Positions 43,354 through 52,751 are shown, counted from the first letter of the stretch. The stretch is 64,000 bases of DNA from Caulobacter sp. UNC279MFTsu5.1 (GCF_900114015.1 NZ_FORN01000018.1:1-64000); one strand, 5' to 3'. The notes: a model not told the origin generated them from the sequence alone. Numbers and translations are program-made.

Positions 43354-44532
43354 TCAGTCCAGGGTACGGCGATAGCGCGACATGGCGGCGGCGGCGATCG
43401 CCACGACAAATACCGCCAGGGCGGCAAGACTTGTCCACAGGTCCGCAAGTCCCAGCCCCTTAAGTAAAGAGCCGCGCACGACCCGCAGGAAATGGGTCAC
43501 TGGAATCACGCTGCCCAGGGCCTGGGCCCAGGCCGGCATGCCCCGGAACGGGAACATGAAGCCCGACAGCAGAATCGACGGCAGAATGTAAAAGAATGAC
43601 ATCTGCACGGCCTGCAGCTGGTTGCGGGCCACGGTCGAGATCAGGAAGCCCAGCGACAGCGACCCGAGGATGAACAACACCACGCCCAAGGCCAAGGCGT
43701 CCCAGCCGCCCGCCATCGGCACCGAGAACAGCACCCGCGCCAGGATCAGGATCACCACCGTCTGGATCAGGCCGACCACCACATAGGGCGACAGCTTGCC
43801 GATCATCACCTCGATCGGCTTGGCCGGCGTGGCCAGCAGGCTCTCCATGGTGCCGCGCTCGTATTCGCGGGTCATGCCCAGCGAGGTCATCATCACCAGG
43901 GTCAGGGACAGCACCACGCCCAGCAGGCCGGGCACGATGTTGTAGGCGGTGATGGCCTCGGGATTGTAGCGGCGGTGGATCACCACCTCGAACGGGTCCT
44001 TCCCCGTCTGGGCCGCCGCGCCCACCAGGTCACGCGAGAGCGCCGTGCGCGGAAGGTTGGCCAGGGCGGCGATGGCCCCGCCGGTGGCGGCGGGGTCGGA
44101 GGCGTCGGCCTCGACCAGGATCTGGGCGTCGTCGCCGCGCACCACCCGGCGGGTGAAGTCGGCGGGGATGGTCAGGGCGAACTGCACCTCGCCCCGGGCG
44201 ATCGCCCGGTCCAGCTCCTCGGGCGAGGCGGCCTCGCGGACGATCCTGAAATAGCCGTTGTGGGCCAGGGCCGAGAGGGTCGAGCGGGCCATCGGCCCGT
44301 GGTCCTGCACCAGCACCGCCGTGGGCAGGTCGCGCGGGTCGCTATTGATGGCGTAGCCGAACAGCATCAGCTGGACGATCGGCATGACCAGGATCATCGC
44401 ATAGGTCAGCCGGTCCCGCGTGAGCTGGATGAACTCCTTGGTCAGCACCGCCAGGATGCGGTTCAGCGACAATCCTCGACCTGAAGATTGGCCGCGATCT
44501 GGAGCCCCCGGATCGGACGACCGGGCGCTCAT
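43354..44532 (-). CDS. ABC-2 type transporter permease
   Basis: A 392-residue inner-membrane permease. A polar N-terminus leads to helix 1 (about 40-60, MILVMPIVQLMLFGYAI), then a large periplasmic domain (about 65-200), and five more helices in the C-terminal half, with the ABC-2 signature region GTMESLLATPAKPIEVMIGKL near 245. This is the YhhJ/YbhS-like layout of the exporter permeases that work with HlyD-type adaptors. Its ATG overlaps the ATPase stop codon (ATGA). Last gene of the tetR-hlyD-ABC operon. Confidence 0.92.
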   Translation of the reverse strand: MSARSSDPGAPDRGQSSGRGLSLNRILAVLTKEFIQLTRDRLTYAMILVMPIVQLMLFGYAINSDPRDLPTAVLVQDHGPMARSTLSALAHNGYFRIVREAASPEELDRAIARGEVQFALTIPADFTRRVVRGDDAQILVEADASDPAATGGAIAALANLPRTALSRDLVGAAAQTGKDPFEVVIHRRYNPEAITAYNIVPGLLGVVLSLTLVMMTSLGMTREYERGTMESLLATPAKPIEVMIGKLSPYVVVGLIQTVVILILARVLFSVPMAGGWDALALGVVLFILGSLSLGFLISTVARNQLQAVQMSFFYILPSILLSGFMFPFRGMPAWAQALGSVIPVTHFLRVVRGSLLKGLGLADLWTSLAALAVFVVAIAAAAMSRYRRTLD

Positions 44533-45470
44533 TGGAAGTTGTCCTTCGACGAGGCCATCAGCTGGATGAACACGTCCTCCAGGGTCGGCGAGACCTCGCT
44601 CCAGACGAAGGGCGGCTTGCGGTAGGGGGCGATGGCCGCCTCCAGGGCCGCGCGGTCCTGGCCGCTGACGTGCAGGGCGGCCCCGAACGGCGCGGCCATG
44701 GCCACGCCCGGCGCCTCGGACAGCGCGCGGCCCAGGCGGTCGGCCCCCGGCCCCTCGGCGCGGAAGGTGGTCAGGCCCGACTGGCCGATCACCTCGTCCA
44801 GCGTGCCGCGCGCCATCAGCTTGCCATAGGCGATGTAGGCGATGTCGTGGCAGCGCTCGGCCTCGTCCATGTAGTGGGTCGAGACCATCACGGTCAGGCC
44901 CTCGGCCGACAGGGCGTGAATCTCGTCCCAGAACTCGCGCCGCGCCTGGGGGTCGACCCCGGCGGTGGGCTCGTCCAGCAGCAGCAGGCGCGGCTCGTGC
45001 AGCACGCAGGAGGCCAGGGCCAGGCGCTGCTTCCAGCCGCCCGACAGGCTGCCGGCCAGCTGCTTCTGGCGATTGACCAGGCCCAGGCGGTCCAGGGCCT
45101 CGTCCACCCGCTGGCGACGGCGGTCCAGGCCGTAGATCCGGGCCGTGAAGTCAAGGTTCTCGCGGATCGACAGGTCCTCGTAGAGCGAGAACTTCTGGGT
45201 CATGTAGCCGGTCTGGCGCTTGATCGCCTCGGCGCGCCGCCGGAAGTCCAGGCCCAGCACCGCGCCCTCGCCGCCGTCCGGGGTCAGCAGGCCGCACAGC
45301 ATCCGCAGGGTGGTGGTCTTGCCCGAGCCGTTGGGACCCAGGAAGCCGGTGATCTTGCCCGCTCCCACCTGGATGGTCAGGTCCTGGACCACGTGCTTGT
45401 CGCCGTACGACTTGTCCAGGCCGCGAACATCCACCGCCAGATCGGCGGCGGCGGGGTCGGCCGCGCTCAC
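44529..45470 (-). CDS. ABC transporter ATP-binding protein
   Basis: A 313-residue ATPase. Walker A GPNGSGKTT near residue 50, signature LSGGWKQRLALA near 150, Walker B LLLLDEPTAGVDP and the switch His in STHYMDEAERC are all present. A C-terminal domain (about 235-313) follows. It starts at GTG 45470, whose last base lies in a GTGA overlap with the hlyD stop codon; a longer frame upstream to 45785 is an out-of-frame shadow of hlyD. It energises export through the adjacent permease and HlyD adaptor. Confidence 0.94.
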   Translation of the reverse strand: MSAADPAAADLAVDVRGLDKSYGDKHVVQDLTIQVGAGKITGFLGPNGSGKTTTLRMLCGLLTPDGGEGAVLGLDFRRRAEAIKRQTGYMTQKFSLYEDLSIRENLDFTARIYGLDRRRQRVDEALDRLGLVNRQKQLAGSLSGGWKQRLALASCVLHEPRLLLLDEPTAGVDPQARREFWDEIHALSAEGLTVMVSTHYMDEAERCHDIAYIAYGKLMARGTLDEVIGQSGLTTFRAEGPGADRLGRALSEAPGVAMAAPFGAALHVSGQDRAALEAAIAPYRKPPFVWSEVSPTLEDVFIQLMASSKDNFQ

Positions 45471-46453
45471 TTTCCCGCCCCCTTCAGCGGGACCACGTCG
45501 ACCGGCAGGCCGGGCGGCAGGTCGGCCGGATGGTCCGGCAGGGCCTCGACCAGGAACACCAGCCGGTCGCGGGCGTCGCGGCTGTAGATCACCGGCGGGG
45601 TGAATTCGGCCCGGGGACTGACGAAATTGATCCGGGCCCAGAGACCGCCCTTGCAGCCGTCGCAGGCGAAGGCGATCCGCGTCCCGGGCCGATAGAGCGC
45701 GACCTCGGCCTGGGGCACGTAGAAGCGCAGCCGCACCCGGTCGTCGGCCAGCAGGGCCACCACCGGCTGGTTGGCCGCCACCCACTCGCCGGGCTGGTAG
45801 AAGACGTCCTGCACCCGGGCGGCCGTCGGGGCCCGGGGGCTGATCTGGTCGAGGCGGCTTTGGGCGGCCGCCAGCTGGTCGCGGGCCGCGGCGGCCTGGC
45901 TCTGGGCGGCGCGGACGGCGTCCGGCCGCGCGCCCAGCGTGCCGACCCGGCGCTGCTGCTCGACGGTGCGGACATTGGCCTGGGCGGTCCTCAGCGCCGC
46001 CTTGGCCTGGTCCAGCCGGGCCGGCGCATAGATCCCCCGGGCCGCCAGGGGCGCGACCCGGTTGTAGTCGGCCTGGGCCTCCGCCAGGGCGGCTGCGGCG
46101 GCGGCGCGCTGGGCGTCATAGACCGCCAGCTCGTCGGGCCGCTGCCCCTTGGCGGCGTCCAGCGCCTGGGACTGGGCGGCGGCGGCCTGGGACGCGGCCT
46201 GGTCGCGGGCGGCGACCAGCTGGCCGGCGTCCAGGGCGAACAGCGGCTGGCCGGCCGCCACCCGCTGGCCGCGTTGCACCGACACCGTGCTGACCGGCCC
46301 GGCCGCCGACGCCCCGACATACAGCGTCTCGCCCTCGACATAGCCCGACAATCGCCGGGGATGGGCCGCGCCCGACCCCCAGATCCGCCAGGCCACGAAC
46401 CCGACCAGCAGGACCGCCGCGACGGCCAGGGCGATGCGGACCGGCGGCTTCAT
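45467..46453 (-). CDS. HlyD family periplasmic adaptor (membrane fusion protein)
   Basis: A 328-residue adaptor with a single N-terminal membrane helix (residues 7-25), a lipoyl-like half motif (VSTVSVQRGQRVAAGQPLFAL) near 55-75, a long Ala/Gln-rich coiled coil (about 80-215) and a C-terminal beta-barrel domain. It links the inner-membrane ABC pump to an outer-membrane channel such as TolC, which is not encoded here. ATGA overlap with tetR upstream and GTGA overlap with the ATPase downstream. YbhG-like arrangement. Confidence 0.92.
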   Translation of the reverse strand: MKPPVRIALAVAAVLLVGFVAWRIWGSGAAHPRRLSGYVEGETLYVGASAAGPVSTVSVQRGQRVAAGQPLFALDAGQLVAARDQAASQAAAAQSQALDAAKGQRPDELAVYDAQRAAAAAALAEAQADYNRVAPLAARGIYAPARLDQAKAALRTAQANVRTVEQQRRVGTLGARPDAVRAAQSQAAAARDQLAAAQSRLDQISPRAPTAARVQDVFYQPGEWVAANQPVVALLADDRVRLRFYVPQAEVALYRPGTRIAFACDGCKGGLWARINFVSPRAEFTPPVIYSRDARDRLVFLVEALPDHPADLPPGLPVDVVPLKGAGK

Positions 46454-47094
46454 GCGCGTCCCTCCCCGGCCTCGACCAGCATGCCCTGCAGCACGACCTC
46501 GGCGTGCTGGGCCAACAGGGCCTTCAGGTCGATCGGCTTGACCCCGACCGGCACGAACACCTCGCGCCACAGCACCCCCAGCAGCAGGGGTCCCGCCAGG
46601 CTGAACACGTAGAGCTGGGGATCGCCGGGCCGCACCTCGCCGCGCGCCTGGGCGGCGGCCACCGCCCCGCTCATCGCCCCCAACATCACCGAGACCACGT
46701 CCTCGTGCCAGACCTTGGCCAGCTCCGGGAAGTTGCGCGACTCGCCGATCACCATCTTGGCCACCGCGCCCAGGCGCCCCTCGGTGATCACCTCGGCGAT
46801 CCGGGCGAAGACCAGGCGGATCAGGTCGCCGAACGGCAGCGGGCTCTGGCCGACGAAGGCCGCGACCGTCGCCAGGTTCGGGGCGATCGTCTCGCGCACC
46901 ACCGCCCGGAACAGGTCCTGCTTGGTCTCGAAATAGAGATAGAGCGCGCCCTTGGAGACCCCGGCCCGGGCGGCGATGTCGTCCAGCCGCGCGGCCGCGA
47001 AGCCCTTCTCGGAGAACACCGCCAGCGCCGCGGCGATGATCTCGCCAGGCCGGGCCTCGCTGCGTCGTCGCCACTTGGGTTGGCCGGGGGGCAT
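46450..47094 (-). CDS. TetR family transcriptional repressor
   Basis: A 214-residue regulator with an N-terminal helix-turn-helix (about 20-65, including AARAGVSKGALYLYFETKQDLF) and a helical ligand-binding domain (about 70-205). It is the first gene of the exporter operon and its stop codon is coupled to hlyD (ATGA). The near-perfect palindrome at 47109-47134 lies 15 bases before its start codon, so autorepression of the whole operon, relieved by the pump's substrate, is likely. Ligand unknown. Confidence 0.94.
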   Translation of the reverse strand: MPPGQPKWRRRSEARPGEIIAAALAVFSEKGFAAARLDDIAARAGVSKGALYLYFETKQDLFRAVVRETIAPNLATVAAFVGQSPLPFGDLIRLVFARIAEVITEGRLGAVAKMVIGESRNFPELAKVWHEDVVSVMLGAMSGAVAAAQARGEVRPGDPQLYVFSLAGPLLLGVLWREVFVPVGVKPIDLKALLAQHAEVVLQGMLVEAGEGRA

Positions 47095-47108
47095 GGGGGA
47101 GCTCGAGA

Positions 47109-47134
47109 TATATAACTGACCCGTCAGTTATATA
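47109..47134. promoter_or_regulatory. Palindromic TetR-type operator
   Basis: Two 12-base arms, TATATAACTGAC (47109-47120) and GTCAGTTATATA (47123-47134), are exact reverse complements with a CC spacer. The core ACTGAC-N2-GTCAGT is a well-known style of TetR-family site. The first arm is AT-rich and may overlap the promoter -10. It lies just upstream of the tetR-hlyD-ABC operon. Confidence 0.88.
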
Positions 47135-47300
47135 CGAAACGGCGACGATCGCAAGCTTCGGCGCTCGCACGTGAAGGCCCGCACGTGAACGCGATGTCAC
47201 TAGGTCGAAGAACCGGACCTCCATAAGCTGCGCGGCGACGCCAGGCGGCGCCCGACAGCGGCGCCCTCGCGTCCATGAGCCCCAGCAGCGGACCGCGTTG

Positions 47301-48800
47301 ATGAGATCGACCGACCCGAAATCCTCGCCCCCGCATTCGAACGGCCTGGCTCGACGCGAGCTTCTCGCCCTGGCGCCGGCGATTCCGCTGGCGCTTTCAG
47401 GAGCGGCGAACGCGGCGGACGCGGTCGATCCGGTCGGCGCGCTGGTCGCGGAATTCGTGCGGGCGGGCCGCGCCGACGGCCTCTCCGTCGCCGTCGTGCA
47501 CGGCGGCCGCACGCGCTTCCACAATGCCGGCGTCATCGCCCGCGACGCCCGAACGCCCGCGACCGAGCGCAGCGTCTACGAGATCGGTTCGATCTCCAAG
47601 ACGTTCACCGGCCTGCTGCTGGCCCATGCGATCGGCGAGGGAAAGGCCGCCGCGTCCGACGACGTGCGCCGCCACCTGCCGCCGGGCTACGACAATCTCG
47701 AGCGCGACGGCCGCCCCGTGCGGCTGATCGACCTGGTCGACACCACCTCGGCCCTGCCGGACAGCCTGCCCGACTGGCGCCAGGCCGTCGGGGGCGCCAA
47801 GCCGGCGGAAATCCCGTTCATCGCCGCCAAGCTCCTCGACGGCTATACGTCGCAAACGCTGATGGCCGACCTGCGCACGGCCAGCCTGGTCGACACCCCC
47901 GGCCGGGTCCCGCGCCATTCCAACGTCGCCTCGCAGCTGGTCGGGATCGTGCTTGAGCGCCTCTATGGCCGCCCCTACGAGGCGCTGCTCGCCCAATATG
48001 TCGAGACGCCGCTGGGCATGGGCTCCGGCGCGGCCGCGCCGCCGCCCGCCTTGCTCGCGCTGGGCTACGATCACAGCGGCCCCGCGACGCCCGCGCTCGC
48101 CGCGCCCGTCATCCGCGCGGCCGGGGGCTTGCGCTATTCGGCGGCGGACATGGCGCGCTATCTCGCCGCCCAGCTGGCCGCCCGCGACCCGGCCATCGCC
48201 CTGACCCACCAGCCGGCCTGGGGTTCGCCCGACGCCGCCGCGATCGGCTTCCACTGGATGATCGCCAAGACCGCCGACAGCCAGGTCTACCTGCGCCACA
48301 GCGGCGGCACCTTCGGCTTCTCGAGCTATTGCGACTTCTATCCGGGCCAGGGCTACGGGATCGTCCTGCTCGCCAATCGCGCGGGCTTGCAGGACGCGCT
48401 GCAGTCGGCCGCCGACGCCGCGCACGAGGCGCTGTTCGGCCGGCCCCGCGGCCTCGTGGCGCTGGAGGCCGCGCTGGAGCGGAGCCGCTACGCCGACGTC
48501 GGCGCGACCGTCGCCGACACGCGCCGCCGCTTCCCGGAGCTGCACCTCAGCGAGGACTACGTCAACGCCTGGGGCTACCGCCTGCTGCGCGCGCCGCGCC
48601 CGACGGAGGCCAGGGCGATGCTCGGCTACAATGCCGCCCAGCGCCCCGACAGCTGGAACGCCCATGACAGCTACGCCGAAGCGCTGGCGGCCGCGGGCGA
48701 CAAGACCCAGGCCGTCGCGGAGTACCGCCGGTCGCTGGCGCTCAACCCGGCCAACGACAACGCCGAGAAGATGATCGCGCGGATATCGGCCGGCCAGTAG
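47301..48800 (+). CDS. Serine hydrolase (beta-lactamase/class C-like) with C-terminal TPR
   Basis: A 499-residue protein with a Tat/Sec-like signal (1-40, containing LARRELLALAPAIPLAL). The beta-lactamase/DD-peptidase-like domain (about 45-360) has the nucleophile SISKTFTG (SxxK) near 98, a HSN motif (family YxN) near 205 and HSGGTFGF (family K/HxG) near 335. The C-terminal part (about 385-499) has TPR-like helices (AHDSYAEALAAAGDKTQAVAEYRRSLALNPAND). Such proteins may act as esterases or peptidases rather than true beta-lactamases. ATG 47301 follows a TTG in frame; either is possible. Confidence 0.88.
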   Translation: MRSTDPKSSPPHSNGLARRELLALAPAIPLALSGAANAADAVDPVGALVAEFVRAGRADGLSVAVVHGGRTRFHNAGVIARDARTPATERSVYEIGSISKTFTGLLLAHAIGEGKAAASDDVRRHLPPGYDNLERDGRPVRLIDLVDTTSALPDSLPDWRQAVGGAKPAEIPFIAAKLLDGYTSQTLMADLRTASLVDTPGRVPRHSNVASQLVGIVLERLYGRPYEALLAQYVETPLGMGSGAAAPPPALLALGYDHSGPATPALAAPVIRAAGGLRYSAADMARYLAAQLAARDPAIALTHQPAWGSPDAAAIGFHWMIAKTADSQVYLRHSGGTFGFSSYCDFYPGQGYGIVLLANRAGLQDALQSAADAAHEALFGRPRGLVALEAALERSRYADVGATVADTRRRFPELHLSEDYVNAWGYRLLRAPRPTEARAMLGYNAAQRPDSWNAHDSYAEALAAAGDKTQAVAEYRRSLALNPANDNAEKMIARISAGQ

Positions 48801-48808
48801 ACGCCGCG

Positions 48809-50593
48809 CTACGTCCTGCCCGCGTCCCTAAGCCGCTTGCGCTTGCCGCCCAGGGCGTCCGGGCGGTTCAGGACCTTGCGGTACTCGTCCCGCCGCTCGT
48901 GGATCGAGGCGATGACCAGGCCCATGGGCACGCCGATGTCGACCAGCACGGCTTCCGACAATTGCAGCGACGCCTCGATGGTCTCGGGCACGGCGTCGGT
49001 GGCGCCCAGCTCGTAGAGCCGGGCGGCGTGGCGGGCGTCGCGGGCCCGGGCGACGATGGTCAGGTCGGGGCGGTGGCCGCGCGCGGTGGCCACCACCGCC
49101 TCGGCGGCGTCCGGCGAGTCCATGGTCACCACCACGGCCCGGGCGTAGTCGAGGCCGCAGCGCTCGAGCAGCTCCACCCGCGAGGCGTCGCCGAAATAGA
49201 CCTGGTGGCCGTTGCGGCGGCCCTGCTGGACGAAGCCGGGGTCGCGGTCGATGGCGATCCAGGGCAGGTCGTGGCGGTCCAGCATGTCGCCGACCAGCCG
49301 GCCGACCCGGCCGTAGCCGACGACCAGCACCCGGCCCTGCGGCTCCTCGCCCTGGTGCTCGGGAATCTCGGGCGCCTCGCTGACCGGGACCGCGGCGCGC
49401 TTGGCCAGCCGCCCGCCGATCCCCGCCAGCAGCGGGATCAGGAACATGGTCAGGGTGGCGGCCACCAGCACGGCCTGGCCGACCTGGCCGGAGACGACGC
49501 CCGCGCCCATGGCGTTGTCCAGGATCACGAAGGCGAACTCGCCGCCTGCCGCCAGGGTCAGGGCCGCCTCGATCGCCGCCCGGCTCGACAGGCCGAAGAG
49601 GCGGCCCATCCCCATCACCATCACACCCTTGACCCCGATCAGGCCGGCGGCGACGGCCAGCACGAAGGCCGGCGAGGCGACCAGCAGCGACAGGTCCAGG
49701 CGGATGCCCAGCGACACGAAGAACAGGCTGAGCAGCAGGCCCTTGAACGGCTCGATCTTGACCTCGACCTCGTGGCGGTACTCGGTCTCGGCCAGCAGGA
49801 TCCCGGCCACGAAGGCGCCGAGCGCCATCGACAGGCCCGACAGCGACGCCACCAGCCCCGCGCCGATGATCACCAGCAGGCAGGCGGCCATGAACATCTC
49901 TTCGCTCTTGGCTTTCGCCACCGAGCGCATCATCGGCCGCAGGGCCAGGCGGCCGAACAGCACGATCGCGCCCAGCCCGACCACGGCCGGCCCCAGGGCC
50001 AGCAGGTCGCGCAGGGTGAAGGTCCCGTCGCCCCGGCCCAGGATCGCCAGGGTGATCAGGATCGGCGCCACCGCCAGGTCCTGGAACAGCAGCACCGAGA
50101 AGGTCGCCCGTCCGCCCTCGGAATGCAGGCGCTTGCGCTCGACCAGCACCGGCACGGCGATGGCGGTCGACGACAGGGTCAGGGCCGCGCCGATCGCCAG
50201 GGCCGCCACCGGCGGCTGGCCCAGGACCATGGCGACGCCGCCCAGGGCCAGGGAGCAGCCGATCATCTGCAGGGCGCCCAGGCCGAAGACCAGCTTGCGC
50301 ATCAGCCGCAGCCGCTCCCACGACAGCTCCAGCCCGATCATGAACAGCAGGAACACCACCCCGAACTCGGCCAGCTGGGCGATTTCCTGCGGGTTGTCGA
50401 CGGTGACGTAGTCCAGCCAGGGCAAGCCGCGGCTCAGCGCCCCCAGGCCGAACGGCCCCAGGATGACGCCGGCGATCAGGAAGCCGAGGATGGGGTTCAG
50501 CTTCAGCCGCTTGAACAGCGGCGCGACGATGCCCGCCGTGGCCAGGAACAGCACCAGGTCCTTGTAGTCCGCCGGCGACATCGCATGGCTCAC
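48809..50593 (-). CDS. CPA2 family cation:proton antiporter with RCK domain (KefB/KefC-like)
   Basis: A 594-residue protein. The N-terminal Na_H_exchanger domain (about 10-385) has 12-13 helices, and a TrkA-N/RCK domain follows (about 410-530) with the nucleotide-binding start VVGYGRVGRLV and Asp at the end of the second strand (IAIDRD). A third domain (about 530-594) contains SLQLSEAVLVDIGVP. It resembles the glutathione-gated K/H antiporters KefB/KefC but the partner KefF/KefG is absent nearby. A GTG codon at 50593 is the likely start. Divergent from a related antiporter at 50955. Confidence 0.88.
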   Translation of the reverse strand: MSHAMSPADYKDLVLFLATAGIVAPLFKRLKLNPILGFLIAGVILGPFGLGALSRGLPWLDYVTVDNPQEIAQLAEFGVVFLLFMIGLELSWERLRLMRKLVFGLGALQMIGCSLALGGVAMVLGQPPVAALAIGAALTLSSTAIAVPVLVERKRLHSEGGRATFSVLLFQDLAVAPILITLAILGRGDGTFTLRDLLALGPAVVGLGAIVLFGRLALRPMMRSVAKAKSEEMFMAACLLVIIGAGLVASLSGLSMALGAFVAGILLAETEYRHEVEVKIEPFKGLLLSLFFVSLGIRLDLSLLVASPAFVLAVAAGLIGVKGVMVMGMGRLFGLSSRAAIEAALTLAAGGEFAFVILDNAMGAGVVSGQVGQAVLVAATLTMFLIPLLAGIGGRLAKRAAVPVSEAPEIPEHQGEEPQGRVLVVGYGRVGRLVGDMLDRHDLPWIAIDRDPGFVQQGRRNGHQVYFGDASRVELLERCGLDYARAVVVTMDSPDAAEAVVATARGHRPDLTIVARARDARHAARLYELGATDAVPETIEASLQLSEAVLVDIGVPMGLVIASIHERRDEYRKVLNRPDALGGKRKRLRDAGRT

Positions 50594-50619
50594 GTGGTCT
50601 TGCCCCTCTTCGCGCGTTC

Positions 50620-50883
50620 CTAGCTGGCGATCTTCAGTCTTACGCCCGCCCCGGCCTCGGCCCCCTGGTCGTTTCCAGGCGGGATCAGCGCGACGCCGCC
50701 GGCCTCCAGCGCGTCGATCAGTAGGCGTTCGGTGCTATGGTGCAGGGCGTGGCGCTCGGTCTCGAAATCCTTGACCGTGCTGCGCGACACCCCGGCCCGG
50801 TCGGCCAGCTCGCCCTGCGACCAGCTGAGCAGGCCGCGCGCGCCGCGGCACTGGGCCGGCAGGAGGATTTTTGCGTGGGGCAT
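50620..50883 (-). CDS. XRE-family helix-turn-helix regulator
   Basis: An 87-residue DNA-binding protein. The HTH is about residues 10-55 (ARGLLSWSQGELADRAGVSRSTVKDFETERHALH), followed by a short C-terminal segment (LIDALEAGGVALIPP) typical of single-domain regulators. I placed the start at ATG 50883 because CAGGAG lies six bases upstream; an upstream ATG at 50910 lacks such a site. It sits between two divergently transcribed antiporter genes, so it may regulate one or both. Confidence 0.82.
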   Translation of the reverse strand: MPHAKILLPAQCRGARGLLSWSQGELADRAGVSRSTVKDFETERHALHHSTERLLIDALEAGGVALIPPGNDQGAEAGAGVRLKIAS

Positions 50884-50954
50884 CTGGCGCTCCTGGATAA
50901 CGTCGCCCATATTGGTTGAGTACGCCCGAAAATGTTGACCGTCAAGGAGAGCCT

Positions 50955-52607
50955 TTGCATCACACCTCGCTGATCGCCACCATCGTCGCGGGCCTGGGCC
51001 TGGCCTTCGTGTTCGGGGCCATCGCCAACCGCCTGAAGCTGCCCGTGCTGGTCGGCTACCTGGTGGCCGGCGTGGTCGTCGGGCCGTTCACCCCCGGCTA
51101 TGTGGCCGACCAGGAGCTGGCGCCGCAGCTGGCCGAGATCGGGGTGATCCTGCTGATGTTCGGGGTCGGGCTGCACTTCTCGGTCAAGGACCTGATGGCG
51201 GTGCGCAAGATCGCCATCCCCGGCGCCGTGGTGCAGATCCTGGCCGCCACGGTGATGGGGATCGGCCTGGCCCACCTGCTGGGCTGGACCCTGGGGGCGG
51301 GCGTCGTGTTCGGCCTGGCCCTGTCGGTGGCGTCGACCGTGGTGCTGCTGCGCGCCCTGCAGGAGCGGCGGCTGATCGAGACCGACCGCGGCCGCATCGC
51401 CGTCGGCTGGCTGATCGTCGAGGACCTGGCCATGGTGCTGGCCCTGGTGCTGCTGCCGGCCTTGTCGGGGATCCTGGGCGGCGAGGCCCCGCCGCCGGGG
51501 CCAGGCGGCGTCGCGGGGGCCTTCGCCATCACCATCGGCAAGGTCGCCGCCTTCGTCGCCCTGATGCTGATCGTCGGCCGCCGGGTGATCCCGTGGATCC
51601 TGCACCGCATCGCCCACACCGGCTCGCGCGAGCTGTTCCGCCTGGCGGTGCTGGCCATCGCCCTGGGCGTGGCGTTCGGCTCGGCCGCGCTGTTCGGCGT
51701 GTCGTTCGCCCTGGGGGCCTTCTTCGCCGGCATGATCATGGCCGAGAGCGAGCTGTCGCAGCAGGCGGCCAACGAGACCCTGCCGCTGCGCGACGCCTTC
51801 GCGGTGCTGTTCTTCGTATCGATCGGCATGCTGTTCAACTGGTCGGTGATCCTGCGCGAGCCCCTGGCCGTGCTGGCCACCCTGGCGATCATCGTGGTCG
51901 GCAAGTCGCTGGCCGCCTGGCTGATCGTCGTCGCCTTCAAGCGGCCGCAGAGCGTGGCCCTGACCATCTCGGCCAGCCTGGCCCAGATCGGCGAGTTCTC
52001 GTTCATCCTGGCCGGGCTGGGCGTGTCGCTGAAACTGCTGCCCAAGGACGGCCAGGACCTGATCCTGGCCGGGGCCATCCTGTCGATCCTGATCAACCCG
52101 GCGCTGTTCGCCCTGCTGGACAAGGTCCTGCCCAGGCTGGTCGGCCGGGCCGGCGAGCCCGTCGCCCCGGCGGCGGCGGCCCGCCCGCACGGCGTGCTGG
52201 TCGGCTACGGCCGGGTCGGCAAGGCCGTGGCCGAGGGGCTGAAGGGCCGCATGCCGCTGGTGGTGATCGAGGACGAGGGCGAGCGGGCCGACGACCTGCG
52301 GGCCGGCGGTTTCGAGGTCATCCAGGGCAACGCCGTGCGCCCCGAAGTGCTGCTGCGGGCCGGCCTGGCCGAGGCCACCCACCTGTTCGTCGCCGTGCCC
52401 AGCCCGTTCGAGGCCGCCCGGATCATCGAGCAGGCCCGCGCCGCCAACCCGGCCGTCAAGATCGTCGCCCGGGCCTATACCGACAACGATGTCGACCTGC
52501 TGACGCAGATGGGGGCCGACCACGCCCTGATCGGCGAGCAGGAGATCGCCCGCGGCATGCTGGCCCTGGCCCCGAAACGGGCGGCGGCGGCGGCCTCGGT
52601 GCATTAG
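50955..52607 (+). CDS. CPA2 family cation:proton antiporter with RCK domain (YbaL-like)
   Basis: A 550-residue protein with an Na_H_exchanger domain (about 1-380, 12 helices; NRLKLPVLVGYLVAGVVVGPF near 30) and a C-terminal TrkA-N domain (about 410-520, VLVGYGRVGKAVAEGL). It lacks a further TrkA-C domain. YbaL/KefB-like K or Na/H exchange is expected. The start is TTG 50955, chosen because AAGGAGAG (50944-50951) lies immediately upstream; the longer frame from 50916 has no site. The same antiporter fold as the 48809-50593 gene, but with a different ending. Confidence 0.88.
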   Translation: MHHTSLIATIVAGLGLAFVFGAIANRLKLPVLVGYLVAGVVVGPFTPGYVADQELAPQLAEIGVILLMFGVGLHFSVKDLMAVRKIAIPGAVVQILAATVMGIGLAHLLGWTLGAGVVFGLALSVASTVVLLRALQERRLIETDRGRIAVGWLIVEDLAMVLALVLLPALSGILGGEAPPPGPGGVAGAFAITIGKVAAFVALMLIVGRRVIPWILHRIAHTGSRELFRLAVLAIALGVAFGSAALFGVSFALGAFFAGMIMAESELSQQAANETLPLRDAFAVLFFVSIGMLFNWSVILREPLAVLATLAIIVVGKSLAAWLIVVAFKRPQSVALTISASLAQIGEFSFILAGLGVSLKLLPKDGQDLILAGAILSILINPALFALLDKVLPRLVGRAGEPVAPAAAARPHGVLVGYGRVGKAVAEGLKGRMPLVVIEDEGERADDLRAGGFEVIQGNAVRPEVLLRAGLAEATHLFVAVPSPFEAARIIEQARAANPAVKIVARAYTDNDVDLLTQMGADHALIGEQEIARGMLALAPKRAAAAASVH

Positions 52608-52650
52608 GGGCGGTCGACGCTTGGAAGACCATCGGCGGCAAAAAGCCGTT

Positions 52651-52751
52651 ATCATCCCGGAAGCCTCGAAGAGGCTGTCTGGGACCCCAGGGATCGACGC
52701 ACCGCGGAGGTCCTGGGCCCCGGCGCTTCGCTGCGCTACGGCCGGGATGAC
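52651..52751. repeat. Family B inverted-repeat element
   Basis: ATCATCCCGGAAGCCTC near 52651-52667 and GCCGGGATGACC near 52741-52752 form the outer arms. GAAGCCTCGAAGAGGCTGTC is similar to the hairpin at 31947-31985. It lies in the gap between the antiporter and the copper chaperone, a 251-base region otherwise without features. Confidence 0.75.

Noticed and set aside
43038..43467. Short frames in both directions upstream of the OmpA-family gene
   Set aside because: Mutually exclusive, no ribosome-binding sites, no motifs; more likely promoter DNA.
45470..45785. Upstream extension of the ABC ATPase frame
   Set aside because: It lies within hlyD in another frame; the GTGA overlap at 45467-45470 gives a better start.
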